A stretch of 64,000 nt of DNA, taken from contig CAJTEM010000008.1 in NCBI GenBank assembly GCA_910575255.1, positions 1 to 64,000 of the forward strand. Direction: 5' to 3'. A program made the translations under genes and the position numbers. The DNA comes from Lachnospiraceae bacterium. Lineage in GTDB: Bacteria; Bacillota; Clostridia; Lachnospirales; Lachnospiraceae. This document shows, in pieces, positions 8,521 through 17,868 of this stretch (the stretch's first letter is position 1; every line of letters begins with the position of its first letter). Under the pieces are notes generated by a model. The model was not told the DNA's origin. It made no database searches and saw only the letters and a program-made list of their open reading frames with translations.

Positions 8521-11469
8521 TCCTGAGCTGTCCTTTTTCTGGTCCTGTTTCCCGATCTCCCCCACAGAATTGTAGGTATAATATGTTATGTAGCCTTCTT
8601 TATCTTTCTTCGATACCATTTGGCCTGCCAGGTCATAACCGTATTGTTCCTGCAATCCCAATGGATCCGTAATCGTCTCAATCTCCCCAGCCCAGTTCCT
8701 TTTATATTGAGTAATATGAGCCAGGTTTCCATCTGGAATACCTGATTTAAATATCTGCCCATCTTCCTTTAACCAAATATCCGTTCCCTGGTGCTGACAG
8801 ATGGTAATCAGGTCTCCCATGGCATCATAAGCATACTCGGTTCCGTTCCCGGCTGCATCATATGTATAATGCTTTTCTTGTCCAAAGCTGCTTTTTACGG
8901 CTGTCATCCGGTCCAGACAATCATAAGTAAATTCCAGAAAATCTCCTTTCTGATTCTGCCGCCGGATTAAGTTGCGGTTCTTATCGTAAAAGAATCGTTC
9001 ATAGGTATCATCGGGATAGGTAATTCTGGAAAGGCTGCCTCCAGGTGCATATTCATACACTGTTTTCCGCTTTTGTGGGTCAGTCTTGCAGACAAGGTTC
9101 CCTAACTCATTATATTCATACTGTGTGGTATTTCCTGAAATATCTGTTTCACCAATGACCTGGCCTGCTTCATCATATACATAAGTATGGGACTTCCCCG
9201 CTGCATTTGTAATACTGACTAAGTGCCCCTCCATATCATATTCATATTCTGTGGAAGCGCCAGCCGGATCCATAGTTTTCGTGATCCGGTTTCGCTCATC
9301 ATATTCCGTGGTTGTACGGTTCCCGTTGGGGTCAATGACAGCCGTGCGGTTTCCGTTAGGATCATACTCATAGGAGATCTTCCCGCCCGTGGGAAGTGTT
9401 ACCTGCTCTAAATGATTCAGGCTGTCATAGGCATACTTGATTTCCGCGCCATTTGGCAGGACTTTGCGGGAAACATTGTGCATCTGGTCATATTCCATAT
9501 AGGTGGTTCCGCCGTCAGGTAACGTGATTGACTTTACCTGGTTCATGTCATTATATTCCTGGGTAGTAATGGCTCCATTGAAATCCCTGATCTTTGTTAC
9601 TTTTCCATTTTTCGTATACTCATAAGTACGGTATGCTCCGGCCCCATTGGTTACACAAGTGATCTGGTTGCTGTCATTATAAGCAAAATGCGTGCTGTTG
9701 CCATTTCCGTCAATCTTACGGATAACCCGATTGCAATCATCATATTCATAGCTGGTACAACTTCCTGCCCCATCTGTCAGATGGATCACATTCCCACGGC
9801 TGTCATAGGTTAAGGACAGTTCACTGCCATCCGGCTGTGTTACCTTTACAGCATTCCCGTTTTCGTCATAGGCTATTTGCCGGCACCTGTGCAGAGCATC
9901 TGCCGTTTTAATCAAATTTCCTTTGGCGTCATAGGTATTTTTGATTTTTTCCATCCCGTTTACAGACATGGTAAGAAGACGGTTGTCCGCATTGTAAGTC
10001 ATATTATGCTTTGAACCGTCCGGATAGATAATCTGGGTTGTATTCCCCTTGTCATCATAAGAAAATCTGGTCTTATTGCCCATTTTATCCGTTCTTGCGA
10101 CTAGCTGATTCCTGTCATTATAACGGAACGTCTCTTCCCCATCTATATAAACTGTTTTAATATTCCGGAATTTTCCGTCGTGAATATAGACCACCTTGTT
10201 GCCATTCTGCTCTGTCACGAGGGTTCTGCTTAAATCATCCTGGTAATCAAACGTTATTTCTCCACCATCTGCAAATACCTGCTTTGTTATACGTCTCTGG
10301 CTGTCATAATTGTTTTCCAGGACATGAACCCCCCTGGGATTACAAATCCTGTAAATATTCCTGTCCGCATCATAATAATAAAAATAGCTATATCCGGCCC
10401 CGTTTTTTACCTCTTTTAAACGGCCGCATTCATAGACAAAGGCGATCCTTCTTCCTGTATGGTCCGTTACCTGGAGCAGCATACCGGAATAGGGATCATA
10501 CTTATAATTTAAAGAAGACCCGTATCCATTTGTAACTCTGCTTAATCTGCCTTGTTTATCATAGGTGAAATACATCCCCTGTCCATTGGCACTCTCTTGC
10601 TTTAATAAATTTCCTTTCGCATGAAACAGGTATGATATTTTATCTCTGGTTTCGTAAAGATAGTTTTCACCTGACCGCATGAAATGACCACAACCACCAA
10701 ACAAAGGCTCTGGCTGATTGTCCCCGTCTCTCAGATAGAATTCCTCCCTGCCGTCCTCCCAAAGAATCACATACCGGTCTGCTTCAATCAGAAGCTGTAT
10801 TTCATAATTGTGGCGCCAGCCTTTACCCAGACAGCCGGCCCTGTCGTCAATGGCATTATAGAACCGTTGGAAGCGCAACGGGATTTTCCCATTTATTACT
10901 AGGTCTTCTTTCTCATAGATAAAGTTTCCTGTGTTGGCGTTGACAGGATCCTTGACCAGGGCACAGATGGTTTCCTGAATGCCTTTCATAAAGGACTGAA
11001 CCGTTTCCTTTTGCATGGCATCCATCAGTATCTCTTTATAAGAAGCAAAAGCCGGACCTGCATCTTCCAGCATTCTGGTCATCAGTAGCTTCATACGCTC
11101 TTTTAATTCCTTCTCACTTAAATTACCATTTTTCGCATATGCTCCATCTAACACTTTCATCAGAGAAAGAATATAATTCGCATGATATTGTCCACTTTCC
11201 TGGTCTTGCGTAACCTGAATGGTTCCTGCGGCACAGACCGCGCCAATGGCAGACATAACTTCTGTGCTCAAAGCTGACGGTTCCGAATGAACCGGTATGG
11301 CACCAAGCGCCGCTGGAATATAGGGCGCTTCCTGAATGCTTTCACTGTTTTCTTCAGCCAATACTTCCTGACATTTTTTACCGGTGCAGCGAATCTCCGT
11401 CTTTTCTCCAATCAGATTCACTTCATGATTGATGGAAAAACTGCTTCCAAACATACCTTTCCCTGACAT
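8440..11469 (-). CDS. Rhs/YD-repeat effector core, 3' end broken, 1009 aa
   Basis: The N-terminal about 170 residues are a linker of unknown fold, followed by a DUF6531-type block ('DPVNANTGNF', 'LRFQRFYN') and then about 25 YD repeats ('YDxxGNxxxxxxxxG' pattern). Rhs cages encapsulate a C-terminal toxin. Here the canonical repeat frame is lost near 8520: the annotated frame ends 'KKDSSGGYQLLLQC', while a one-base shift restores 'YYYNAANQLI', 'PGESYQYDQRGNL' up to about 8405. There the sequence turns into VgrG and stops at 8364. The conserved DPxG cleavage motif and any toxin tip are missing. Upstream are a WYP adaptor and a DcrB-like chaperone. It may still form an empty cage. Confidence 0.8.
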   Translation of the reverse strand: MSGKGMFGSSFSINHEVNLIGEKTEIRCTGKKCQEVLAEENSESIQEAPYIPAALGAIPVHSEPSALSTEVMSAIGAVCAAGTIQVTQDQESGQYHANYILSLMKVLDGAYAKNGNLSEKELKERMKLLMTRMLEDAGPAFASYKEILMDAMQKETVQSFMKGIQETICALVKDPVNANTGNFIYEKEDLVINGKIPLRFQRFYNAIDDRAGCLGKGWRHNYEIQLLIEADRYVILWEDGREEFYLRDGDNQPEPLFGGCGHFMRSGENYLYETRDKISYLFHAKGNLLKQESANGQGMYFTYDKQGRLSRVTNGYGSSLNYKYDPYSGMLLQVTDHTGRRIAFVYECGRLKEVKNGAGYSYFYYYDADRNIYRICNPRGVHVLENNYDSQRRITKQVFADGGEITFDYQDDLSRTLVTEQNGNKVVYIHDGKFRNIKTVYIDGEETFRYNDRNQLVARTDKMGNKTRFSYDDKGNTTQIIYPDGSKHNMTYNADNRLLTMSVNGMEKIKNTYDAKGNLIKTADALHRCRQIAYDENGNAVKVTQPDGSELSLTYDSRGNVIHLTDGAGSCTSYEYDDCNRVIRKIDGNGNSTHFAYNDSNQITCVTNGAGAYRTYEYTKNGKVTKIRDFNGAITTQEYNDMNQVKSITLPDGGTTYMEYDQMHNVSRKVLPNGAEIKYAYDSLNHLEQVTLPTGGKISYEYDPNGNRTAVIDPNGNRTTTEYDERNRITKTMDPAGASTEYEYDMEGHLVSITNAAGKSHTYVYDEAGQVIGETDISGNTTQYEYNELGNLVCKTDPQKRKTVYEYAPGGSLSRITYPDDTYERFFYDKNRNLIRRQNQKGDFLEFTYDCLDRMTAVKSSFGQEKHYTYDAAGNGTEYAYDAMGDLITICQHQGTDIWLKEDGQIFKSGIPDGNLAHITQYKRNWAGEIETITDPLGLQEQYGYDLAGQMVSKKDKEGYITYYTYNSVGEIGKQDQKKDSSGGYQLLLQCSKPAYPFRRNFPRGKLSI

Positions 11470-11483
11470 AAACAGCTACCTCC

Positions 11484-12041
11484 TTAATATTTAAGAACAG
11501 GTCTCGTTTCCCCCATATAGTCCCCATAGATCACATAGAATGGTCTGGCCTTTTTTAGCTCCATGAACGGTTCCCTCTGCGGTAACTCGCAACATACTCC
11601 CCTTATATAAACCTCCAATAACTTTTTGTATTCCTGTAAGGTTTTCAATAACATATACTGAATTTCATAATCTGTGATTCTGACAAATCTTTTTCTCAGT
11701 TCTTTTACAAGCAGACTTTCTTCCTGCTCCAAGCCGTCATACAAAAATGTTGGATACCAGGATATCTCCAGCTTCCTATTATCTAAATACAATGCTTCAT
11801 CCATCAGACAAATCTGATGGGTATAACTTTTTGTCAGTAAACTGCTTGTCAAATGAAACACCGCCAGATATACTGGTGTCCATTCTATCTGCTGCTGCCT
11901 TTTGACAGCATCCCGCAGAATTTCATCAAATTTGTTTAAGATAGATGTTTCCTTCTTTTGTTCTATTACAGCGATCTTTGTCTTTATTCTCTCTGTTAAA
12001 AACGGACTCAGATACCGCTCCATTTCTGCCAAACGCGTCAC
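11484..12041 (-). CDS. 'WYP' adaptor-like protein, 185 aa, upstream of Rhs
   Basis: Paralog of the 198-aa protein at 2652-3248; the shared core is a 'LYLDNRKLEISWYP' block followed by 'LRKRFVRITDYE'. It is helical, charged and soluble, with no membrane segment. It sits 28 bases after the DcrB-like gene and 14 bases before Rhs, so the order chaperone candidate, adaptor candidate, effector is transcribed as a unit. No known family came to mind. A role in effector loading is inferred from this repeated gene neighbourhood. Confidence 0.6.
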   Translation of the reverse strand: MTRLAEMERYLSPFLTERIKTKIAVIEQKKETSILNKFDEILRDAVKRQQQIEWTPVYLAVFHLTSSLLTKSYTHQICLMDEALYLDNRKLEISWYPTFLYDGLEQEESLLVKELRKRFVRITDYEIQYMLLKTLQEYKKLLEVYIRGVCCELPQREPFMELKKARPFYVIYGDYMGETRPVLKY

Positions 12042-12069
12042 AGCAGCTCCTTCCTTTCATGTAAGATAT

Positions 12070-12642
12070 TTACGCTGAAACCACTTCTGTAGTGAAAAAT
12101 ACCTGCCAGGCAATTTCTTTCCAGTGGTTGCTGTCGCGGTCCAGACAATTGAATATTCCATGGAAAGTTCCATGCTCCAAAGGAACAATACACATCATAT
12201 TATATATTTGTTCATCTATTCCGTAGCTTTTAAAATCAAACATATCAATGATCGTTCCCTGGGGATTTTTTTCTTCCCTTTCCTCATAACAGATGAAGGA
12301 GGGATTCATCTTTATGATTGAACTTTTCAACTTTTTCGTCAATTCATTTGCCTGCTCTGGCTTGATTTTCTCTAACCAGTTAAAAGCAAAATTAACCGTT
12401 GTATCCCGACTGGTTATGATTCTTTCCGGGGAATTCATGGAGGGATACTTCATGGATTTTACTTTTTCAGGCATTTCAATGAAATCTGTTGGCAAAAGGA
12501 CTTTTACAGCATCAAAAATAACCCTGGGTTCAAATTTTAAATAGTTGTCTTTTATGTAGACGCCTTCTTCTTTTATATTCCTACAATTCAGATTACGCAT
12601 CTGTTTCTTTAATGCGATAATTTTTTCATCTTTATATTCCAA
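12070..12642 (-). CDS. DcrB/DUF1795-like chaperone (Eag-type candidate), 190 aa
   Basis: Full-length family member with 'KEEGVYIKDNYLKFE', 'LPTDFIEMPEKV', 'MKYPSMNSPERIITSRDT', 'VNFAFNWLE', and a C-terminal half ending 'HWKEIAWQVFFTTEVV'. Alignment with the 188-aa copy runs over the entire length. DUF1795/DcrB proteins act as chaperones for Rhs and PAAR effectors in type VI systems. Here the gene precedes the WYP adaptor and the Rhs effector. The fold is inferred by pattern resemblance; the link to effectors is inferred from the repeated gene order. Confidence 0.55.
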   Translation of the reverse strand: MEYKDEKIIALKKQMRNLNCRNIKEEGVYIKDNYLKFEPRVIFDAVKVLLPTDFIEMPEKVKSMKYPSMNSPERIITSRDTTVNFAFNWLEKIKPEQANELTKKLKSSIIKMNPSFICYEEREEKNPQGTIIDMFDFKSYGIDEQIYNMMCIVPLEHGTFHGIFNCLDRDSNHWKEIAWQVFFTTEVVSA

Positions 12643-12687
12643 TTCGTTCTCCTCCCTATAGTTTGATATGAACGATTATCTTTGCAG

Positions 12688-12951
12688 TTACACTGGATAA
12701 TACCAACCACAAAAACGGGCCAGGATTGACCATAGTAAATAAATTATCACAAGGAATTCAATTAGACCTATAATGTGTCTAGGTTTTTGTTTGATACCTG
12801 AAACTGCTATTATAATTATCAGCAGACGGCCACCCAGGAAACCCAAAGTATCCATTATACTAGAATGATCAAATATCCCGCTTATTATCCTAAAAACAAA
12901 ATATAATGAAAAAGAAAACCCAGGCCCTTTATTATCGAAGAATTTTTTCAT
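12688..12951 (-). CDS. Small membrane protein, third of three tandem paralogs, 87 aa
   Basis: It ends with the signature shared by the two genes upstream: 'LWSILARFCGWYYPV'. It has two to three membrane segments and a divergent N-terminal half compared with its neighbours. It lies downstream of the PAAR-like effector at 13784-15148 in a tandem array, the usual layout of immunity genes that have been duplicated and diversified. Preceding sequence (about 60 bases, TAGTTTGAT-type) is also repeated between the copies. The immunity role is inferred. Confidence 0.6.
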   Translation of the reverse strand: MKKFFDNKGPGFSFSLYFVFRIISGIFDHSSIMDTLGFLGGRLLIIIIAVSGIKQKPRHIIGLIEFLVIIYLLWSILARFCGWYYPV

Positions 12952-13013
12952 AGATATAGATATCTTCCCCCATTCCTATATTTCTATTTTGCTATGGATG
13001 ATTATCTTTGTAG

Positions 13014-13316
13014 TTACACTGGATAGTACCAACCACAAAAACGGACCAGGATCGACCATAGTACATAAATTATTATTAAAAAAAGAATAATATGAACTAC
13101 GATATTTTGTACTTTATTATTATAATTATCCTTTACTGCCATAATGCCCAATATAATCAAAAATGATTGCCTAATTAAGAGGATAATTAAACTTATCTTA
13201 GGACGCCATAAATTTTCATAAAAAAAGCCATCAAGTACTTTACCTACAAAATACAAAATCATCATTGAATAATAAAGAAAATCACCAACCCATTCTTTCT
13301 TTATTTTCTTTTTCAT
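13014..13316 (-). CDS. Small membrane protein, second of three tandem paralogs, 100 aa
   Basis: Nearly co-linear with the 100-aa protein at 13356-13658 ('KEWVGDFLYYSMM', 'NLWRPKISLIILLIR', then 'YVLWSILVRFCGWYYPV'). It has three hydrophobic helices. Spacing to neighbours is about 40-60 bases, with repeated intergenic sequence, indicating tandem duplication of a gene plus its leader. It is a candidate immunity protein for the membrane-active effector encoded just upstream. Confidence 0.65.
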   Translation of the reverse strand: MKKKIKKEWVGDFLYYSMMILYFVGKVLDGFFYENLWRPKISLIILLIRQSFLIILGIMAVKDNYNNKVQNIVVHIILFLIIIYVLWSILVRFCGWYYPV

Positions 13317-13355
13317 TGTCCCCCTATAGTTTGATGTGAGTGACTAACTTTGCAG

Positions 13356-13658
13356 TTACACTGGATAGTACCAACCACAATAACGTGCCAGGATTGACCA
13401 TAGTACATAAATTATTACTAAAAAAGAAAGGATCTGAACTACTGTATTTAGTATTTTATTCTTACATTTATCCTTTATTGCCATAATGCTCAATATAATC
13501 AAAAACAATCGCCTAATTAAGAAGATAATTAAACTTATCTTAGGGTACCATAAATTTTCACCAAAAAGGATATCCAGAATTTCTTCTACAAAATACGAAA
13601 TTATAAATGAATAATAAAGAAAACCACCAACCCATTCTTTATTTATAATCTTTTTCAT
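13356..13658 (-). CDS. Small membrane protein, first of three tandem paralogs, 100 aa
   Basis: Closest to the presumed cognate effector (125 bases downstream of it). It has the family's 'KEWVGGFLYYSF' N-terminus, 'NLWYPKISLIIFLIRR' middle and 'YVLWSILARYCGWYYPV' end. It has three membrane helices and short charged loops. The C-terminal signature is the best conserved part of the three copies and is a likely functional surface. No family was recognised. Confidence 0.65.
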   Translation of the reverse strand: MKKIINKEWVGGFLYYSFIISYFVEEILDILFGENLWYPKISLIIFLIRRLFLIILSIMAIKDKCKNKILNTVVQILSFLVIIYVLWSILARYCGWYYPV

Positions 13659-13783
13659 TGTCCGCTAATTCTCCTCTTGAGCTATCTCATTGTGCTAGTT
13701 AATATAAAAGACTTCACCAAAATGTATTACTCAGTCAACTATATGGTTTTAATCATCTAAAGTAGCACAAATAGTTAACTTGT

Positions 13784-15148
13784 TTAGAACAAATTCATAA
13801 AAATAACTGTTTCATCATCTGTTATTAACCCCCTAAAATATTTTTCTCCCTCTATCATGCCACTAACCCACGGCGTAATGGTAACATTCAAATGTTGTGT
13901 TGCTTTTCCATATGGACCACTCCAAAATGTCTGTTGAGCAGTCAGAATAATTCCATTCTGTGCCACGGATACATCCTGATTATGCGAATTTTTCATGATT
14001 TTAAAATTTCCGTTCTCATAAATACTATTACCTTCGAGATCAGTCAGCGTTGCTGATGTAATAGAATTCAACACCTCAGTAAGTCCAAAACCTACAGCTG
14101 ACACAATATGAGCTGCAACTTCAGACATAAATATACCGCTAAATTTATATACCAAATAAGCAACAAGTGCATCTCGTCCCCAACCAACAATCTTATCTCT
14201 GTTATTATTATATATTCCTTTCGGAAGATTCGGATCATACAGCGACGCATACAAATAAGTGGTTGCCTCTGCTGAAAGAAACGTTTTCTGCATGATGGTA
14301 TAGCCAATGGAGTCTGGCTGTCTTACCCCAGCTGGCCGATACCATTTACCTCCAAGAACCGACGAGTCACATTCCTCTTGATCAATATTTCCCTCTATTA
14401 CAATGGTATACGCAATCTCATCCAGCGTACCAGGTATTGTTACATAATATGTCTTTCCCTTATCCATCCAGAGTTCAATACGCCCCAGGCAATCCTGTCT
14501 CTGGCTGGGACGGTAATCATAGAATTCCACATCACATACCAGTGACATTTTATTGAACCATCCAGCTTCATACACAGAAATCGAGTATGGTTCTGCCTGG
14601 CCCTTCATGTTTATATTATAATGTCCGGATTGTACTGGCGTAAATTTAAGCCATGGGTTCCCATTGGGTATCTGTTTGTACTGATCCTCTTTGACCTCTT
14701 CCACATTGTCGGGAATGCTTCTTCTTTGTTGATATGGCTGCCCCGAATCCAGTACTGTAATCCTGCCTGTTATCTTATTGGTACATACCAGATAGGATTC
14801 CGTATGGGGAACTCCTACTCCATTTAGAACGTTCTGGTCAAAGATCGTTTCATTTTCATTTACATTTGCCCATGGACTTACAATGACCGGGTTACAGATT
14901 TCTCCTGTGCTGCACCTTCCAAAACCATATATATTATTAGAAGTCCTGTCTTCTGCTGAAAGAACGGCTCTGCCTAACACAAACTTTCCATGATCTTTTG
15001 GCAGCCGGATCTTGCTTGATGTTCTGGGAACGCTCTGGTCACAGACTACGGTCGCTCCCCGAACCAGATACTCTCTTCTCCTTGTTCCCTTATTGGACTG
15101 TTCCTGCATAATCTGCTGCAACAATGCATTTTCATCATAATCACTCAT
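13784..15148 (-). CDS. DUF4280 PAAR-like effector with hydrophobic C-terminal domain, 454 aa
   Basis: Residues about 24-135 are DUF4280/PAAR-like: 'YLVRGATVVCDQS', 'NNIYGFGRCSTGEICNPVI', then a conserved late cysteine ('YLVCTNKITGRITVLDSGQP'). Residues about 155-255 ('NPWLKFTPVQSGHYNINM' to 'KTYYVTIPG') look like a pre-peptidase C-terminal (PPC-like) beta domain. The last about 180 residues include a hydrophobic stretch ('ALVAYLVYKFSGIF', 'VAAHIVSAVGFG') followed by a beta-rich end, which could act on membranes. Two VgrG-like spikes lie upstream and three tandem small membrane proteins downstream. Spike tip plus toxin plus immunity is the most economical reading; the toxic activity is inferred. 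Confidence 0.7.
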   Translation of the reverse strand: MSDYDENALLQQIMQEQSNKGTRRREYLVRGATVVCDQSVPRTSSKIRLPKDHGKFVLGRAVLSAEDRTSNNIYGFGRCSTGEICNPVIVSPWANVNENETIFDQNVLNGVGVPHTESYLVCTNKITGRITVLDSGQPYQQRRSIPDNVEEVKEDQYKQIPNGNPWLKFTPVQSGHYNINMKGQAEPYSISVYEAGWFNKMSLVCDVEFYDYRPSQRQDCLGRIELWMDKGKTYYVTIPGTLDEIAYTIVIEGNIDQEECDSSVLGGKWYRPAGVRQPDSIGYTIMQKTFLSAEATTYLYASLYDPNLPKGIYNNNRDKIVGWGRDALVAYLVYKFSGIFMSEVAAHIVSAVGFGLTEVLNSITSATLTDLEGNSIYENGNFKIMKNSHNQDVSVAQNGIILTAQQTFWSGPYGKATQHLNVTITPWVSGMIEGEKYFRGLITDDETVIFMNLF

Positions 15149-15163
15149 ATTACTATCTCCATT

Positions 15164-16456
15164 TTACATGCATTCGGTACTTGCCTTGAATTCCGATGAA
15201 CATTCTAAATTAATTTCTTCAGCATGAAACTTTATTTTTCCAGTTCCCTGGATTTCAACCGTGCCGCTGATAAAACTAATTTTTGAATCATCTATTACTT
15301 TCCATACACTTTCACCATTTATAAGTTCCATACTTCTTTCTGATAATTTTACGCTTCTTTTTTTAGCCGTTTCCAATGTCTTGGTATCAGGAGAAAGACT
15401 ACTATCATCTGATAAATCCAGGCATCTGACACCAATCCCGGTCCGCTCATCACAAGTCATGAAATAAACCGCAACAGATTTCCCTTCTTCCGGCATTGCA
15501 TATAGGGTATTTCCGGTTTCCGGCCTCCATGTAAAGAAATATTCTCCTCCCTTGCCATCCATGTCAAAATTGACTTTGAACCTTTCTTTTTCTGTGTCTT
15601 CTATCTTTCCGGTCAGGCTTAACCCATTAAAGTCCTGATTATAGCAGATTTCTGTTCTAAGATCCGTTTCTTCTGCCAGAGCATAGACAAATCCCAGCTC
15701 CCCAGCTTCAAACCTTGCCTCTTTTTTATAGATGAAACACTTTTTTCGGTACAGAACCATCCAATCCCCCAATGAATAATCATTTCCACATTCTATCCGA
15801 TATCTGGTAATGTAATTTCCTTTCTCTCCGCAGGCATAGTTTTTAACAATTTCTATCTTTATTTTCTGTAAGGATTCGTCCTCCTGCATCTCAGCACCTT
15901 TCCGCATACCAAACCACAGGTTAGGACGTCCAGTTAAAATGTCGGGTATGATATAACTATTTTGATGACTAGCCAGTCTTTTTACAAATTCCCAGATTGT
16001 TTCCTTATAGCAAATCAGAGGGCCGTCCGTTGACTTCGCTTCCGTTGTACAAATGATACTCCCATTTTCTATACGGATTATATCTTTCATTACTTCTGCA
16101 TAGGTCTGGGACTGCTTCTGATAAGAGCAGCATAGTTTTTTATAATCCAGCTTTACAGATGGGGATTGTGCTTTCAGTTCTATATAGGTAATCCCATGGT
16201 TCTGCTTTAAGTCTGTGTATGTAATTGGCCCACAAAACAATACCCTGGACATTTCATGTTCCCCTTCTTTTTTCAGCAGAAGCTTTACAATCCCCTGGGT
16301 ATTCTTATGACTGGTTTCGTTTTCTCCGCTTTCCAGGATTCCTTTTATTTTCATTTCTGCATGTTCATTGATTTCCCATGTCATCCGGAACTCATACACG
16401 GATTGGAACGGAATATCTGTTTCCAGGGTAAGTTCCTGATTTATTCGAATATCCAT
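15164..16456 (-). CDS. VgrG-like spike protein, second copy, 430 aa
   Basis: The N-terminal about 280 residues follow the gp27-like 'late control D' layout ('EINEHAEMKIKG', 'LLKKEGE', 'KETIWEFVKRLASHQNSYI'). An OB-fold block follows ('FNGLSLTGKIEDTEKERFKV', 'YFFTWRPETGNTLYAMPE') and then a short beta-helix-type tip of about 90 residues. VgrG trimers form the spike pushed through the target membrane, with a PAAR-like tip added. It sits between the first VgrG (14 bases) and the DUF4280 effector (15 bases). It is divergent from the first copy, so the two may form alternative or mixed spikes. Confidence 0.8.
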   Translation of the reverse strand: MDIRINQELTLETDIPFQSVYEFRMTWEINEHAEMKIKGILESGENETSHKNTQGIVKLLLKKEGEHEMSRVLFCGPITYTDLKQNHGITYIELKAQSPSVKLDYKKLCCSYQKQSQTYAEVMKDIIRIENGSIICTTEAKSTDGPLICYKETIWEFVKRLASHQNSYIIPDILTGRPNLWFGMRKGAEMQEDESLQKIKIEIVKNYACGEKGNYITRYRIECGNDYSLGDWMVLYRKKCFIYKKEARFEAGELGFVYALAEETDLRTEICYNQDFNGLSLTGKIEDTEKERFKVNFDMDGKGGEYFFTWRPETGNTLYAMPEEGKSVAVYFMTCDERTGIGVRCLDLSDDSSLSPDTKTLETAKKRSVKLSERSMELINGESVWKVIDDSKISFISGTVEIQGTGKIKFHAEEINLECSSEFKASTECM

Positions 16457-16470
16457 ATGATTCCCCTGCC

Positions 16471-17865
16471 TTATTGAAGATTAATTTTTGCCCCATTAAA
16501 GGAGATTCCTTCTGCCATTTTCATCGTAGTATTCCCCTGCTTTAAGACAATTCTGTTTGACGCAGACAACTCTAAAGCCCCATTGGCGCTGCTGATATTT
16601 ATGCGGTCAGCCGCATGAATGGTAACAGACCCATCACTGCTAATTTTAATTCCTTGTTTATCTGAAAGCTCAACAGACATTCCATGATTATTCGTGATGA
16701 GGATTTTATTCGGTGTCAGACGAATCTCTTTGCCCTCCTTATTTCTCCAAATCTTGTGGTCCGGATTAATCCTTAGACCGTTTCCCTGGTTTTCATGAAC
16801 CGCACTGGTCACATATGCCTGGGATTCATCCTCCGCAGGGCAATACAATCGTATTGTGTCGCCAATCTCTGGCATACAATACCACCCCGCGCCATCTGGT
16901 GATGAATAAACAGTAGAAAAGGCAAACCATCTGTTGCCACTTTGCCCGTTTTCGTCATTCTGAATAGAGATTTTCACCTGCTCTCCCTGGACATCCTCTA
17001 CTGTCCCAAACAGAGACAAGCCTATAATTTCTTTATGGTAGGATACAGGTACACATAATCCCTTTTTGGTTTTTAAGTAATATCTGAAATATAACTCATT
17101 TCCTTTCCAGGATGTCTCTATTTTAAAAACATATAACTCCATCCCCAGAAAAGATATCTGATCCCCCAGGTCGCAGATTTCCCTGCTTTCAACGATATAA
17201 CAAACCGCGTCTTTCCTGCCCAGCTCCATGCCTTCCGCATGCTTATACGCATATTCCCCTATATCCTGCCTTGTGGTATAGCTTTCTGTGTCCAGCTCAA
17301 GTTTTGATTTTTTCTCTGGAATACCAAAGAAGTACTTTACCCCCTGCACTTTGCAGGACGGAACAAGTACACTGTTCAACAAGCTGGCTATCCGTTTCAG
17401 GAACTCCCAGTCTGTCTCCTCATACTGTAGCACAAAACCAGGAAAATTGCTGTCCTTCCCCTCTGTCATAATCATACCTGACTGTGAATAGCTTTTGTTG
17501 CAAAGCTCGGCGGCCTGCCTATAGGTATATCCTTCCTTCTGAAAACTTCTAAAGTGCTTTTTATAATCCATCAATTTTGTGCCCGTATATAATTCCAGTT
17601 CCAGGACATCGCCATCTCTTTGGGACGAAATCCGAAAGCACTCCAGTACGCCACAAAACAAATTATATTCTTCATTCTTATCATCATATACCAGGATCTG
17701 CACCCAGGTTTCTTCCGCTGCCTTCCTGATATATTCCTCTTTCTTTCCTGCTTCTACAAAACCTGAAATTTTCATATAGCCATGTTTATTCATTTCCTGG
17801 AGTCCTGTAAACTCCAGAATGGAAATCATTTCAAACGGCCTGACAGATATCTTTACTCCCCTCAT
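16471..17865 (-). CDS. VgrG-like spike protein, first copy, 464 aa
   Basis: Complete VgrG layout: N-terminal gp27-like part (residues about 1-300; 'RPFEMISILEFTGLQEMNKHGY', 'YEETDWEFLKRIAS'), OB fold (about 300-385; 'GLSLFGTVEDVQGEQVKISI', 'GWYCMPEIGDTIRLYCP'), and a beta-helix tip with 'ISSDGSVTIHAADRINISSA'. It is shorter than proteobacterial VgrG (about 600 aa) and has no fused effector. It lies 3 bases from the 184-aa gene and heads the spike-cargo segment. The truncated copy at 1804-2322 derives from this type. Confidence 0.85.
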   Translation of the reverse strand: MRGVKISVRPFEMISILEFTGLQEMNKHGYMKISGFVEAGKKEEYIRKAAEETWVQILVYDDKNEEYNLFCGVLECFRISSQRDGDVLELELYTGTKLMDYKKHFRSFQKEGYTYRQAAELCNKSYSQSGMIMTEGKDSNFPGFVLQYEETDWEFLKRIASLLNSVLVPSCKVQGVKYFFGIPEKKSKLELDTESYTTRQDIGEYAYKHAEGMELGRKDAVCYIVESREICDLGDQISFLGMELYVFKIETSWKGNELYFRYYLKTKKGLCVPVSYHKEIIGLSLFGTVEDVQGEQVKISIQNDENGQSGNRWFAFSTVYSSPDGAGWYCMPEIGDTIRLYCPAEDESQAYVTSAVHENQGNGLRINPDHKIWRNKEGKEIRLTPNKILITNNHGMSVELSDKQGIKISSDGSVTIHAADRINISSANGALELSASNRIVLKQGNTTMKMAEGISFNGAKINLQ

Positions 17866-17868
17866 CCT

